From NCBI RefSeq assembly GCF_008107645.1, contig NZ_SDGY01000001.1:715630-779629 (forward strand): 64,000 bases of DNA, read 5' to 3'. The translations under genes and the position numbers were made by a program. Under the pieces are notes generated by a model. It searched no databases. It saw only the letters and a list, made by a program, of their open reading frames with translations, and had not been told where the DNA came from. The stretch is from Leuconostoc litchii. Lineage in GTDB: Bacteria > Bacillota > Bacilli > Lactobacillales > Lactobacillaceae. How positions within the stretch are numbered: position 1 is the stretch's first letter; every line of letters begins with the position of its first letter. Positions 34,289 to 43,029 of this stretch are shown in pieces.

Positions 34289-36094
34289 TCACTGCACCGT
34301 AACACTTTTAGCTAAGTTTCTTGGACGATCAACATCTAGTCCTCGATCCAGCGTAGCGTAATATGCTATTAATTGAGCCGGAATGACTTCTAATAATGGC
34401 ATGAGTAATTCGTTAACTTCTGGCAAAATATAAGCATCTCCTGCTTTTGACAATGCTTTCGTTGACAATACAATTGTGTTCGCACCTCGAGCAGCAACTT
34501 GTGCAATTTCTCCACGAACTAAACCAGCAGTTCTGGCTTGCGTAAGTAATGCAAAAACAGGTGTGCCATCTTCAATCAATGAAATAGTACCATGTTTTAA
34601 CTCTCCAGCAGCAAAGCCTTCTGTTTGTACATAAGAAATTTCTTTCAATTTTAATGCTGCTTCAACTGCCACAGCAGCATCTAATCCACGTCCAATATAA
34701 AATGCTGAACGCTGACCAGATAACGATTGCTCTGCTATAGCCTTAAAGTCTTCTTTTTGATCGGAAATCACTTGCATTTCAACAGCTACTTTAGCCAATT
34801 CAAGCTTCAAATCTAATCCTGATTGGCCAATTGCATGCGCCAAGATAGCTTCCACACTAATTTGTGCTGTATATGCTTTTGTTGAAGCAACTGCTATTTC
34901 AGGACCCGCAAGTAATGGTAAAGCAAAATTAGCCTCTCGAGTTAATGTTGAGTTCATCACATTAGCAATGGTTAATGTTGGATAACCTTGCTTCATGATA
35001 TTATCTAAAACTTCACGAGAATCCGCTGTTTCACCAGACTGACTAAGGAAGATAAAGAATGGTTTTTTGCTTAACAGCGGTTGATCATAGGCAAACTCTG
35101 AGGCAATATGAACTTCGGTTGGTAAATTAGCCCACTGTTCAAAATAACGCTTGCCAACCAAGCCCGCATGATAAGATGTACCAGCAGCCACAATATATAG
35201 ACGATCTGCTGCTCTCATTGCATCAATGATTTGCGGATCAATATTTCGAATGTTGTTCTCGTCATCAAAATAATGCTGTGAAAGTGTACGTGTTACAATT
35301 GCTTGTTCATCAACCTCCTTTAACATATAGTAAGGATAGACACCTTTATCAGTTTCAGAAGCATCAATATCTAAATGGAATGGTAAGCGAGTGATTTGTT
35401 GGCCTTCTGCATTAAATAATGTCACTTGGTCTTTTTTAATAATAGCAACTTCATCATCCATTAATTCAATAAAATCATGTGTAACATCAAGCATAGCAGC
35501 TGCATCAGAAGTAACAACATTTCCTTGTTCAGAAACGCCAATTAACAAAGGACTCTTCTTTTTTGCTGTATACATTACACCTGGCGTTTGACGATCCATC
35601 AACAAGAATGCGTAAGCTGAATTTCCATCTAGCAAACTAATCATTTTTTTAAAAGCATCAACTGCCTCTAAGTGTTCTTCTTTAGAAAATTTATCAATCA
35701 ATTGTACGGCAACTTCTGTATCAGTCTCAGAATGAAGTTCAATGTCTTGCAAATAAGTATCACGTAACACGTCATAGTTTTCAATCACGCCATTGTGAGC
35801 TAAATAAAAACGACCATCAGTTGAAGCATGTGGATGAGCATTTTCAACAGATACACCACCATGAGTCGCCCAACGTGTATGTGCAATTCCAGATGTACCC
35901 TTGATATTCGTTCCTACCGTCGCACGTTCTAAATCAGCGACACGCCCAGTTTCTTTAACTAAGTAATCTCCTTGATCACCATCATTAACATAAACACCAG
36001 CTGAATCATAACCTCGATATTCTAACTTTTCTAATCCTTTTAATAATGTTGGTAGTACCTGATTAAAACTAGTAAACCCTACAATTCCGCACAT
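34289..36094 (-). CDS. glmS: Glutamine--fructose-6-phosphate aminotransferase (isomerizing)
   Basis: Makes glucosamine 6-phosphate, the entry to amino sugar and cell wall synthesis. 601 aa: N-terminal class II glutaminase with the nucleophile Cys2 (MCGIVGF), SAGVYVND and THGGVSVENAHPH; then two SIS sugar isomerase domains (AAGTSYHAGLVGKRYFE, SQSGETADS, STKAYTAQ) and the C-terminal RPRNLAKSVTVQ. A consensus promoter lies 55 bases upstream. The 80-base leader is too short and unlike the glmS ribozyme, so control is probably by a repressor; see the repeated ATTGGTA elements. Confidence 0.97.
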   Translation of the reverse strand: MCGIVGFTSFNQVLPTLLKGLEKLEYRGYDSAGVYVNDGDQGDYLVKETGRVADLERATVGTNIKGTSGIAHTRWATHGGVSVENAHPHASTDGRFYLAHNGVIENYDVLRDTYLQDIELHSETDTEVAVQLIDKFSKEEHLEAVDAFKKMISLLDGNSAYAFLLMDRQTPGVMYTAKKKSPLLIGVSEQGNVVTSDAAAMLDVTHDFIELMDDEVAIIKKDQVTLFNAEGQQITRLPFHLDIDASETDKGVYPYYMLKEVDEQAIVTRTLSQHYFDDENNIRNIDPQIIDAMRAADRLYIVAAGTSYHAGLVGKRYFEQWANLPTEVHIASEFAYDQPLLSKKPFFIFLSQSGETADSREVLDNIMKQGYPTLTIANVMNSTLTREANFALPLLAGPEIAVASTKAYTAQISVEAILAHAIGQSGLDLKLELAKVAVEMQVISDQKEDFKAIAEQSLSGQRSAFYIGRGLDAAVAVEAALKLKEISYVQTEGFAAGELKHGTISLIEDGTPVFALLTQARTAGLVRGEIAQVAARGANTIVLSTKALSKAGDAYILPEVNELLMPLLEVIPAQLIAYYATLDRGLDVDRPRNLAKSVTVQ

Positions 36095-36149
36095 TTATAT
36101 AGCCCTACTTTCAAAAATGGTTTATTTTATAATATCATTAACAAGTGCT

Positions 36150-36178
36150 ATTTTACACAGACAAAAAGACATTGTCAA
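36150..36178 (-). promoter_or_regulatory. Promoter of glmS
   Basis: Minus strand: -35 TTGACA (36173-36178), 17-base spacer, -10 TAAAAT (36150-36155). Confidence 0.75.
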
Positions 36179-36191
36179 ACATTTAAATCAT

Positions 36192-36223
36192 ATTGGTATA
36201 CCTCATTTATAAAAATTGGTACA
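36192..36223. promoter_or_regulatory. Repeated ATTGGTA elements between glmS and ade
   Basis: ATTGGTATA (36192-36200) and ATTGGTACA (36215-36223) are direct copies 23 bases apart, just upstream of the glmS -35; the first continues as the palindrome GGTATACC. GntR/HutC-type amino sugar repressors (NagR/YvoA) use operators that begin with a similar TTGGTAT half site; this is only a resemblance. Confidence 0.3.
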
Positions 36224-36301
36224 ACACTTTTCATCAGAATAGCTACCCTAACTTATGTGACTTTGTGGTATCATATAAAAAAATTGAAGGTGAGACAAAT
36301 T

Positions 36302-37957
36302 GTGACAAAAATAGTTAGCTGGCATATCAAAAATGCTAAAGTCCTAGATGTATTTAACTTAAAATTTGAAGATACAGAATTATGGATTGAAAATGACAAA
36401 ATACTATATCGTGGTACAAGGAACGACTTAACAGCCATCAATACTTTTGATGCTGGTGGGCGCTACATTGCACCGGGGTTAATTGATTCGCATTTACATA
36501 TTGAGAGCTCGCTGCTGACACCGAGCGAATTTGGAAAATTAGTATTGTCGCATGGTATTACCAGAATATTTGCTGACCCACATGAAATTGCTAGTGTTGC
36601 TGGCGTATCAGGCATTCAGTATATGTTGGAAGATGCCAAGCAAACGCCATTGCACATTCACTATATGTTGCCTTCCTCCGTGCCAGCAACCCCATTTGAG
36701 CATGCTGGTGCCACACTACATGCAGATGCCTTGAAGCCATTCTACAGCATACCTGAAATTAATGGTTTAGCAGAAGTCATGGATTTTCCTGCAGTTGCAA
36801 ATGCTGATCCAGATATGTTACAAAAAATCAAAGATGCTAAAGAAGCTAACAGGCATGTTGATGGACATGCCGCTGGTCTATCTTCTGAACAACTTGCCAT
36901 CTATCGAAAAGTTGGCATTGACACTGACCATGAAAGCGAAACAGCTAAGGAAGCACTAGAACGTTTAAATGCTGGATTTTCAGTTTTTGTACGGGAAGGG
37001 ACTGTCGAACGTGATGAAAAAGCTATTCTGCCCGCAATCACTTTAGCTAATCATGACCACTTTTCCTTTGCAACTGATGACAAAACAGCTAGCGATATTC
37101 AAGATGAAGGTTCTATTGATTATAGTGTTAATCTTGCTATAGAAAATGGTATGGATCCAGCAATTGCTTTGAAACTAGCTACATATAACGCCGCACAAGC
37201 ACACAAATTACAAAACATCGGTGCGTTAGCAGATGGCTTTGTCGCTGATTTAATTGTTTTTGAAGACCTCAATCACTTTAAAGTAGACAAGGTTATGGTA
37301 GATGGACAATGGTATCAAGACAATCATTCCACGGTAACACCACTAGCCAACCAATCTTTAAATTTCACATTAAGTCAGTCAGATATTAACTTACGCTTAG
37401 CTTCTAATCGACCAGCTCATATCATTAACATTACGCCACATCATATTACGACAGAACACACGATTGAAAACGTGCCAATTATTGATGGTCAATTCGTGCC
37501 AAATACCTCATTTGCAAAAATCGTTGTAGCAGAACGTTATCATAATCTTGGCCATGGTGTCGGTATCATCAAAGGCTTTAATTTGCAATCGGGAGCAATC
37601 GCTTCAACTATCGCTCATGACTCACATAATGTTATCATAGCAGGTGTCGACGATGAAGATATGATTTTGGCAGCAAATACACTTCATGAAATCGGTGGTG
37701 GACAAGTTGTCGTCAACCAAGGGAAAGTAACAACATTACCACTACCGATAGGTGGTCTAATGTCTGACCAACCTTTTGAAAAAGTTATCACAACAAATAA
37801 CCAATTAAGAGAAGCTTTCTCTGAAATTAGCGATGTACCATTTGATCCATTCTTAACTTTATCTTTTATGGCGCTTCCAGTAATTCCGAGTTTGAAAATT
37901 ACCGATCAAGGGTTATTCGACTTTGAACAGTTTAGTTTTATCAACATACAGGATTAA
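36302..37957 (+). CDS. ade: Adenine deaminase
   Basis: Converts adenine to hypoxanthine and ammonia in purine salvage. A GTG at 36302 with AAGGTGA upstream is the likely start, giving 551 aa. Amidohydrolase fold: YIAPGLIDSHLHIESSLLTPSEF with the HxHxE metal motif (about residues 58-80), FADPHEIA, DGHAAGLS and ATDDKT with the metal Asp. The C-terminal adenine deaminase-specific domain contains GIIKGFNLQSGAIASTIAHDSHN. Divergent from glmS; a 165-aa protein follows six bases later. Confidence 0.95.
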   Translation: MTKIVSWHIKNAKVLDVFNLKFEDTELWIENDKILYRGTRNDLTAINTFDAGGRYIAPGLIDSHLHIESSLLTPSEFGKLVLSHGITRIFADPHEIASVAGVSGIQYMLEDAKQTPLHIHYMLPSSVPATPFEHAGATLHADALKPFYSIPEINGLAEVMDFPAVANADPDMLQKIKDAKEANRHVDGHAAGLSSEQLAIYRKVGIDTDHESETAKEALERLNAGFSVFVREGTVERDEKAILPAITLANHDHFSFATDDKTASDIQDEGSIDYSVNLAIENGMDPAIALKLATYNAAQAHKLQNIGALADGFVADLIVFEDLNHFKVDKVMVDGQWYQDNHSTVTPLANQSLNFTLSQSDINLRLASNRPAHIINITPHHITTEHTIENVPIIDGQFVPNTSFAKIVVAERYHNLGHGVGIIKGFNLQSGAIASTIAHDSHNVIIAGVDDEDMILAANTLHEIGGGQVVVNQGKVTTLPLPIGGLMSDQPFEKVITTNNQLREAFSEISDVPFDPFLTLSFMALPVIPSLKITDQGLFDFEQFSFINIQD

Positions 37958-37963
37958 TAAACT

Positions 37964-38461
37964 ATGAAATCATTAAGCATATCACCAGAAAAATTATTAA
38001 CATTAATCATTGGCAAACCTATTAATTTAGAAACCTCATTTAGGGGTCAATTATTGTTGTCTTCTATAAAAAATCAGGAAACTAATCTACCTTCTGAAAT
38101 GGCAGGTGCAATTGCTGAAATTGATCATAACGGCCAAGTCAACTTTGTTAGTCTCGTTCACCCCTTTGCTATCAACCATCACGAAACCTTATTTGATATT
38201 GAAGACAATAGAATACATCGTGAACCATATAATTGGTTTGGGCCACAAGCATTAGTAATTGAGAAAAAAATGAAAGATTTTGCTCATCATTATGATGGAC
38301 CCGTAACAGATGACGGTGCGATTCCACGTCAATATATTCCAGATAATATTGCTGAACCCATTATTCTATCAGATAAATATTGGCAAGATTATGCACAATT
38401 TGTCAATGACCCTGATGGTAGTTTTGCAAAACAAATCAAACCAATGTTTAATATTAAGTAA
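37964..38461 (+). CDS. Hypothetical protein cotranscribed with ade
   Basis: 165 aa, family not recognised. Soluble, with no signal peptide or membrane segment, and acidic. Residues 47-60 (AGAIAEIDHNGQVN) and the aromatic, His-rich middle (VHPFAINHHETLFDI, HREPYNWFGPQA) look like a structured domain, followed by DDGAIPRQYIPDN and an ending rich in Asp and Trp. Six bases after the adenine deaminase stop and before a shared terminator, so the two are one transcript. A role in purine salvage would be guilt by association only. Confidence 0.7.
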   Translation: MKSLSISPEKLLTLIIGKPINLETSFRGQLLLSSIKNQETNLPSEMAGAIAEIDHNGQVNFVSLVHPFAINHHETLFDIEDNRIHREPYNWFGPQALVIEKKMKDFAHHYDGPVTDDGAIPRQYIPDNIAEPIILSDKYWQDYAQFVNDPDGSFAKQIKPMFNIK

Positions 38462-38463
38462 AT

Positions 38464-38492
38464 AAAAAAGAGTACTTAGGTACTCTTTTTTT
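38464..38492. terminator. Bidirectional terminator between the ade unit and mgtE
   Basis: AAAAAAGAGTAC-TTAG-GTACTCTTTTTTT; symmetrical, and it touches the mgtE stop codon. Confidence 0.85.
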
Positions 38493-39855
38493 ATGCGCCC
38501 ATAAAATGAGAAATAAATAGTTGCGCAATATTAAAATAAATCAGGACTGATGTTAAATCCGACAAGGTTGTGATGAACGGTCCACTAGCTACTGCCGGAT
38601 CCATACCTATTTTATCAATAAAAACAGGAATTAAATAACCAGCTAAATTAGCAACCATAATTGCAATTGACATCGCAATACCAACAGCAAGACCAAGTTG
38701 ATAATTTTGTTTCCAGAAAGTGACAATAAGAAAAACAGAAAAACCAGTAGCTATGCCTACTAAGAAACCAGCTAAGATTTCACTTAGAAAGTTTTTAATC
38801 GCACTGTTTTCAGTCCCAACAGCCAAACGTCGTACTGCTAAAGCCAATGCTTGTGTTCCAGCATTACCAGCAGTTCCAGTAATAAGAGAAATAAAAACAG
38901 CAAGAATAGAAGCCTTTCGAACCAAGCCATCAAAAGAGCTAATTAATGTTGCAGTAGACATTCCCAACAAAAGTAAAGCAATTAACCATGGAATACGTTT
39001 TATCGCTGAGTGCCATGCTGTATCATCAGTTTGGCTAACGTTAACGGCAGCCAGTCCAGAATAATCTTCGACAGCCTCTTCATCAATGACATCGACAATA
39101 TCATCAACTGTAATAACACCCAATAAGCGATCATTATCATCAGTTACGGGAATAGAAATAAAATTATAATCTGCCACGATTTGTGCGACATCCTGCTGAT
39201 CATCTCCTGCTTTTACACTAATAATACGATCTTTGGTAATTTGTGAAACTAGCATATCATCAGGATGTGTTAATAAATCACGAAGAGAAATAACACCAAT
39301 TAGTCTTTCTTGCTTATCTAATACATACACATAGTTAATGGCTTCCGCTTCTAAAGCTTGTTGTTTCACTAGCCGCATGACTTCATCAACACGTAAATCT
39401 TCTTCAACCGCAAGATATTCGATTGACATCAAGGATCCAGCCGTTTGTTCTTCATAATTAATAAGTTTACGAATATCTTCGGCTTCACCTTTGGGCATTA
39501 AACTTAAGTACGTAGCCACTAGACGAGTTGGCATTTTTTGTAAAATATCTACCTCGTTATCGGCATACATATCTCGTAAGATTTGAACGGCTTTTTGTGG
39601 TGGCATTTCTTGCAAAAGATCATCAATGTCATCTTCGTCAGCATCAATATTATCAAAAACAGTTGCTAGTGTGTCATTATCAAGCAAACGCCATGCTACT
39701 GCACGTAATTGCTCTGGTAAATCAATATAAACCTGTCCCATTTCATAATCATGCAGGGATTTAAATGACGTCACAAAACTATCATCTTGTCCTGAATGAA
39801 GTAAATCGGATAGATGATCAATATTTTGATGTAATTGTTCTGACTTTTCTTCCAC
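38491..39855 (-). CDS. mgtE: Magnesium transporter MgtE (GTG start)
   Basis: Mg2+ channel of 454 aa. Cytoplasmic N domain of superhelical repeats (about 20-130, LLQEMPPQKAVQILRDM), a tandem CBS domain pair (about 135-260, including SLRDLL and VITVDDIVDVIDEE), a connecting helix, and a C-terminal membrane part of five helices with the pore signature GNAGTQALALAVRRLA and the terminal AVASGPFITTLSDLTSVLIYF. Begins with GTG four bases after the rluD-type gene; the stop is shared with the terminator. Confidence 0.95.
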   Translation of the reverse strand: MEEKSEQLHQNIDHLSDLLHSGQDDSFVTSFKSLHDYEMGQVYIDLPEQLRAVAWRLLDNDTLATVFDNIDADEDDIDDLLQEMPPQKAVQILRDMYADNEVDILQKMPTRLVATYLSLMPKGEAEDIRKLINYEEQTAGSLMSIEYLAVEEDLRVDEVMRLVKQQALEAEAINYVYVLDKQERLIGVISLRDLLTHPDDMLVSQITKDRIISVKAGDDQQDVAQIVADYNFISIPVTDDNDRLLGVITVDDIVDVIDEEAVEDYSGLAAVNVSQTDDTAWHSAIKRIPWLIALLLLGMSTATLISSFDGLVRKASILAVFISLITGTAGNAGTQALALAVRRLAVGTENSAIKNFLSEILAGFLVGIATGFSVFLIVTFWKQNYQLGLAVGIAMSIAIMVANLAGYLIPVFIDKIGMDPAVASGPFITTLSDLTSVLIYFNIAQLFISHFMGA

Positions 39856-39859
39856 TTCT

Positions 39860-40759
39860 CTACTCTACATCTTTCAAAATTTTCAAATCATCAGGCAACG
39901 ATGTATTGAATTCACGATATTCTTCAATAAAAGGATCGTAAAATTTCATGTGATATGCATGCAATGCCTGTCTTTTCAGGCCATAACTTGCCGGACCACC
40001 ATAAAGCGTATCCCCAACCAATGGATGCCCAATATTAGCAAAATGGACACGAATTTGGTGTGTTCTTCCCGTATGTAATTGTACCTTTACACGGGTCATA
40101 TTTTGAATATCGTTTTCATAACGCTGTTCAACCCAATATTCTGTCCGAGACTTTTTCCCATCATTTCGAACTTCTCTTTTAATAAAATCACCGTCCATGC
40201 GACCTATCGGTGCATTAATGTCAGCATGATCTTCCGTTAGTATACCTGAAGGATATGCTAGATAAAATTTCTCAACAGTGTGTTCTTGTAACTGTTGATC
40301 TAAAACGGCATGAGCAAAACGATGCTTCGCTAATAAAACAATGCCTGATGTATCACGATCTAAACGGGTCACCACATGGGGAACCAAATCCTCAGCTTTA
40401 ATCGTTTCAAGATGACCTTTTACTTGATTAACCAAAGTATGCAATCGGTCTGCATGACCAGGAACTGTTGTTACACCATAAGGTTTATCAACAACTAACC
40501 AATGCTCATTTTCAAATATGATGTTCAGTGGATTATAGTCTGGTGCAACCAAATCATTACTTTCCTCAGTAGGCATAATGATAGTTACTAAATCCCCATT
40601 TTTTAAATAATCAGATGTATAAACTGGCTTCTGATTAACCAAAATAGCCCCACCGTTGTGTTTCATTTGGCTGAACATTCTATGCGAGACACCATGACCC
40701 TGCAAAAAAGTACGCACTTTGCGCTGTTCATTTCCATTATATTTCCAAGTAAATTTCAT
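39860..40759 (-). CDS. RluD-family pseudouridine synthase
   Basis: 299 aa. An N-terminal S4-like RNA-binding part (FLQGHGVSHRMFSQMKHNGGAILVNQ, residues 18-43) is followed by the RluA/RluD catalytic domain with VVTRLDRDTSGIVLLAKH, the catalytic Asp in the RLDRDTSG motif (about residue 136), LHTGRTHQIRVHFANIGHPLVGDTLYG and the C-terminal LHAYHM. Corresponds to YjbO, which follows nadK in Bacillus. Target uridine(s) cannot be told from sequence. Between nadK and mgtE. Confidence 0.93.
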   Translation of the reverse strand: MKFTWKYNGNEQRKVRTFLQGHGVSHRMFSQMKHNGGAILVNQKPVYTSDYLKNGDLVTIIMPTEESNDLVAPDYNPLNIIFENEHWLVVDKPYGVTTVPGHADRLHTLVNQVKGHLETIKAEDLVPHVVTRLDRDTSGIVLLAKHRFAHAVLDQQLQEHTVEKFYLAYPSGILTEDHADINAPIGRMDGDFIKREVRNDGKKSRTEYWVEQRYENDIQNMTRVKVQLHTGRTHQIRVHFANIGHPLVGDTLYGGPASYGLKRQALHAYHMKFYDPFIEEYREFNTSLPDDLKILKDVE

Positions 40760-40861
40760 AAGTTAAATTATTCATTCTTAGCGCACTAATTGAAACGTAG
40801 GTGCTATTACTAAATTCCTCTCAAATTTATGTAGACAATTTCTTTTTAAACAACAGTTGTT

Positions 40862-41656
40862 TTATTCAATCTCGCTGATAAAGGCATTTTGCACTCGTCT
40901 CCAAAAATCAACATGCCTATATTGCGCAAAATGTACGCGCTTTTGTGAAACTTTAAAACGTAGTTCTGCGATATTTTGCCCCTTTATCTCTTCTTGATCA
41001 TACATGACCAAGAAATGGTTACTTTTGGGTCTCATGATAATTTCTTGATCTTGAGGCACAATCAAAGGTGACCCTAATGTTCGGAATACACGATTATTTA
41101 TTGAAGCAATTTCAGACATTTGTATAGCTGGCAAACTTGGGTGTAATACCGCACCACCATTAGCTTTGTTGTAGGCAGTCGAACCGGTAGGCGTGGCTAC
41201 CGCAATGCCATCTCCACGAAAACGTTCAAAAGGTTGGCCGCCAAGATATATATCAGCAACCAATGTCCCTATAGGTTGTTTAATGACTGCCTCATTCAAT
41301 GCTAAAAACTTATAAGCTTCGCCGCTTGTTCTGACCACAGTCAACTCTAATAATGGATAACTAACTTTTTGACCATTATCATGCAATAAACTATCGACAA
41401 ACTGATTGACTTCGTCACTCAGCCAATCAGTATAAAACCCTAAGTGACCTGTATGTAAGCCTACAAAGCGAATATTTTCGATTTGATCAACATATTTTTG
41501 AAAAGCACCCAAAAGCGTGCCATCTCCGCCAACAGAAACGACAATATCTGGATTACTATTATCAATAATGACATTATTTTTTTTCATTGCTAACACTAAA
41601 TTATTAGCAATGTTCACACTTTGTTCGGCCTGATTATTGAAAATTGCGATTTTCAT
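40862..41656 (-). CDS. nadK: NAD kinase
   Basis: Forms NADP from NAD with ATP or polyphosphate. 264 aa. Diagnostic: VSVGGDGTLLGAF (about 42-54) with the catalytic Asp, ALNEAVIKQPIGT (NE/D motif) and GDGIAVATPTGSTAYNKANGGAVLHP. The ATG overlaps the relQ stop by four bases, so the two are translationally coupled. relQ-nadK-rluD is the conserved yjbMNO order. Confidence 0.96.
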   Translation of the reverse strand: MKIAIFNNQAEQSVNIANNLVLAMKKNNVIIDNSNPDIVVSVGGDGTLLGAFQKYVDQIENIRFVGLHTGHLGFYTDWLSDEVNQFVDSLLHDNGQKVSYPLLELTVVRTSGEAYKFLALNEAVIKQPIGTLVADIYLGGQPFERFRGDGIAVATPTGSTAYNKANGGAVLHPSLPAIQMSEIASINNRVFRTLGSPLIVPQDQEIIMRPKSNHFLVMYDQEEIKGQNIAELRFKVSQKRVHFAQYRHVDFWRRVQNAFISEIE

Positions 41657-42228
41657 TCTATTGCTCTTATTTCACTCAGTTCTTGATCTAAAGCAAACGT
41701 TGACTCAGATAATTTTGTTAGTCGATCAGCTAAATCTTCATTTAACTCGCCATGTTTGTAGCGTAAATCATGTTCAATCGTAGCCCAGAAATTCATAGCC
41801 ATCGTGCGAACTTGAATCTCGGCCAATATTTTTTGTTCTCCAGTGTACATTTGCACTGGATACTCAATAACAAGATGGTATGATCTATACCCCGATGGCT
41901 TTGCATTGCTAACATAGTCACGTTCTTCCAAGATTTGGAAGTCTGTTCGTTGGCGCAACAAATCAACTACGGTATAAATATCTTCGACATATTTTGTCAT
42001 AATGCGAACGCCAGCGATATCTTGTAAATCAAGTGCCAATCGACTTTCATCTAGATGGCGTCGAACAATTTTTTCTTCAATAGAAGCGCGAGATTTGACA
42101 CGACCAGTAACAAATTCTATTGAGGAATCTTCTCCAGTTTTTTCATATTGTTGACGTAGGCCGCGAAACTTTACTTTAAGTTCTGAGACGGTTTGAATAT
42201 ATGGTATAAAAAATTGTTCCCAATCCAT
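41653..42228 (-). CDS. relQ: Small alarmone synthetase RelQ
   Basis: GTP pyrophosphokinase of the YjbM/SAS1 class, 191 aa, synthetase domain only with no HD hydrolase or TGS/ACT parts. Seen: VTGRVKSRASIEEKIVRR, DLQDIAGVRIMTKYVEDIY, YVSNAKPSGYRSYHL and VQIEYP-type substrate strands ending in EIQVRTMAMNFWATIEHDLRYK. In relatives it is a homotetramer stimulated by pppGpp. It has its own promoter (42274-42302), divergent from the SpxH-like gene. Confidence 0.95.
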   Translation of the reverse strand: MDWEQFFIPYIQTVSELKVKFRGLRQQYEKTGEDSSIEFVTGRVKSRASIEEKIVRRHLDESRLALDLQDIAGVRIMTKYVEDIYTVVDLLRQRTDFQILEERDYVSNAKPSGYRSYHLVIEYPVQMYTGEQKILAEIQVRTMAMNFWATIEHDLRYKHGELNEDLADRLTKLSESTFALDQELSEIRAIE

Positions 42229-42273
42229 ACTGTCGTCCTTTTTAATATTTTTTAATTACTACTATTCTATTTT

Positions 42274-42302
42274 AACATATTTATGAGCTTATCATTTGTC
42301 AA
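42274..42302 (-). promoter_or_regulatory. Promoter of relQ-nadK
   Basis: Minus strand: -35 TTGACA (42297-42302), 17-base spacer, -10 TATGTT (42274-42279). Confidence 0.55.
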
Positions 42303-42310
42303 CTGCCCAC

Positions 42311-42339
42311 TTGACGACTATACTAATATTTTGTATATT
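42311..42339 (+). promoter_or_regulatory. Promoter of the SpxH-like gene
   Basis: -35 TTGACG (42311-42316), 17-base spacer, -10 TATATT (42334-42339), about 25 bases before a CAGGAG ribosome binding site. Back to back with the relQ promoter. Confidence 0.6.
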
Positions 42340-42369
42340 AAATTAAGTTTATAATTCAGGAGATTTCCC

Positions 42370-42978
42370 ATGCTTTCCATATATCACTTCGATACCCCAT
42401 TATCCGATAACTGCTTACTGACTGAACAGTATTTACAAAATATTAGTGAAAAAATTGAGCGGTCACATCATTTATTTTTTGTCCCAATCATTAGTGAATC
42501 AATGATGAATATAATCAAAGAATCTATTGTTCTTTCGGAACCATGTGTCGATAAGCCAGAGGACAAAATAACTTTGGTCTATCGGTTAATTTTAGATTTC
42601 AAAGCTGCCCAAATTGAAGGAAATAAAAAAGCCAGAGCCTTACTTATTGAGCTTCAAAAGTCATTATTAACTGATAAAAAATCGTACTCTCTTGATTTAG
42701 TCACTGATGTCGCAAAAATGGTAAATCTGAACATACAAGACTTTTTGTATAATCGAAATTCGTCGGAGACGGTCCAATCAATTTTAGATGATCAACAATT
42801 AGCTCATGATATGTTAACAAAAATTCAACCTACTGTGGCAATTGACGATGCATTCATTTTGAATACACAAATCCTGACTAATTTTTCTGTTGATGATTTG
42901 TTGCCTGCATTTTTACCACATATCGATAATCATAAAACGCAAACAAAAACTGTTGAATCATCAGTTAATCTAGCATAA
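42370..42978 (+). CDS. spxH: SpxH/YjbH-like DsbA-family adaptor
   Basis: 202 aa. Position divergent from relQ-nadK-rluD is that of yjbH in Bacillus. The motif LDFKAAQIEGNKKARALLIELQ (about 80-101) and the later QDFLYNRNSSE match the helical insert of the YjbH family, the adaptor that delivers Spx to ClpXP. The thioredoxin-like active site region reads FDTPLSDNC, so the first Cys of CxxC is replaced by Ser and only Cys15 remains. Overall similarity is weak, so the call rests on context plus these motifs. Confidence 0.68.
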   Translation: MLSIYHFDTPLSDNCLLTEQYLQNISEKIERSHHLFFVPIISESMMNIIKESIVLSEPCVDKPEDKITLVYRLILDFKAAQIEGNKKARALLIELQKSLLTDKKSYSLDLVTDVAKMVNLNIQDFLYNRNSSETVQSILDDQQLAHDMLTKIQPTVAIDDAFILNTQILTNFSVDDLLPAFLPHIDNHKTQTKTVESSVNLA

Positions 42979-42985
42979 CTAAATA

Positions 42986-43024
42986 AAAAAAACTGCTAAG
43001 AATTAGACTTAGCAGTTTTTTATT
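42986..43024. terminator. Bidirectional terminator between spxH and glcK
   Basis: AAAACTGCTAAG-AATTAGA-CTTAGCAGTTTT with T and A runs on both sides. Confidence 0.88.
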
Positions 43025-43029
43025 TATAA

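Noticed and set aside
36095-36301. glmS ribozyme or purine riboswitch between glmS and ade
   Set aside because: The leaders are too short and lack the conserved cores of either class; only a promoter and short repeats are visible.
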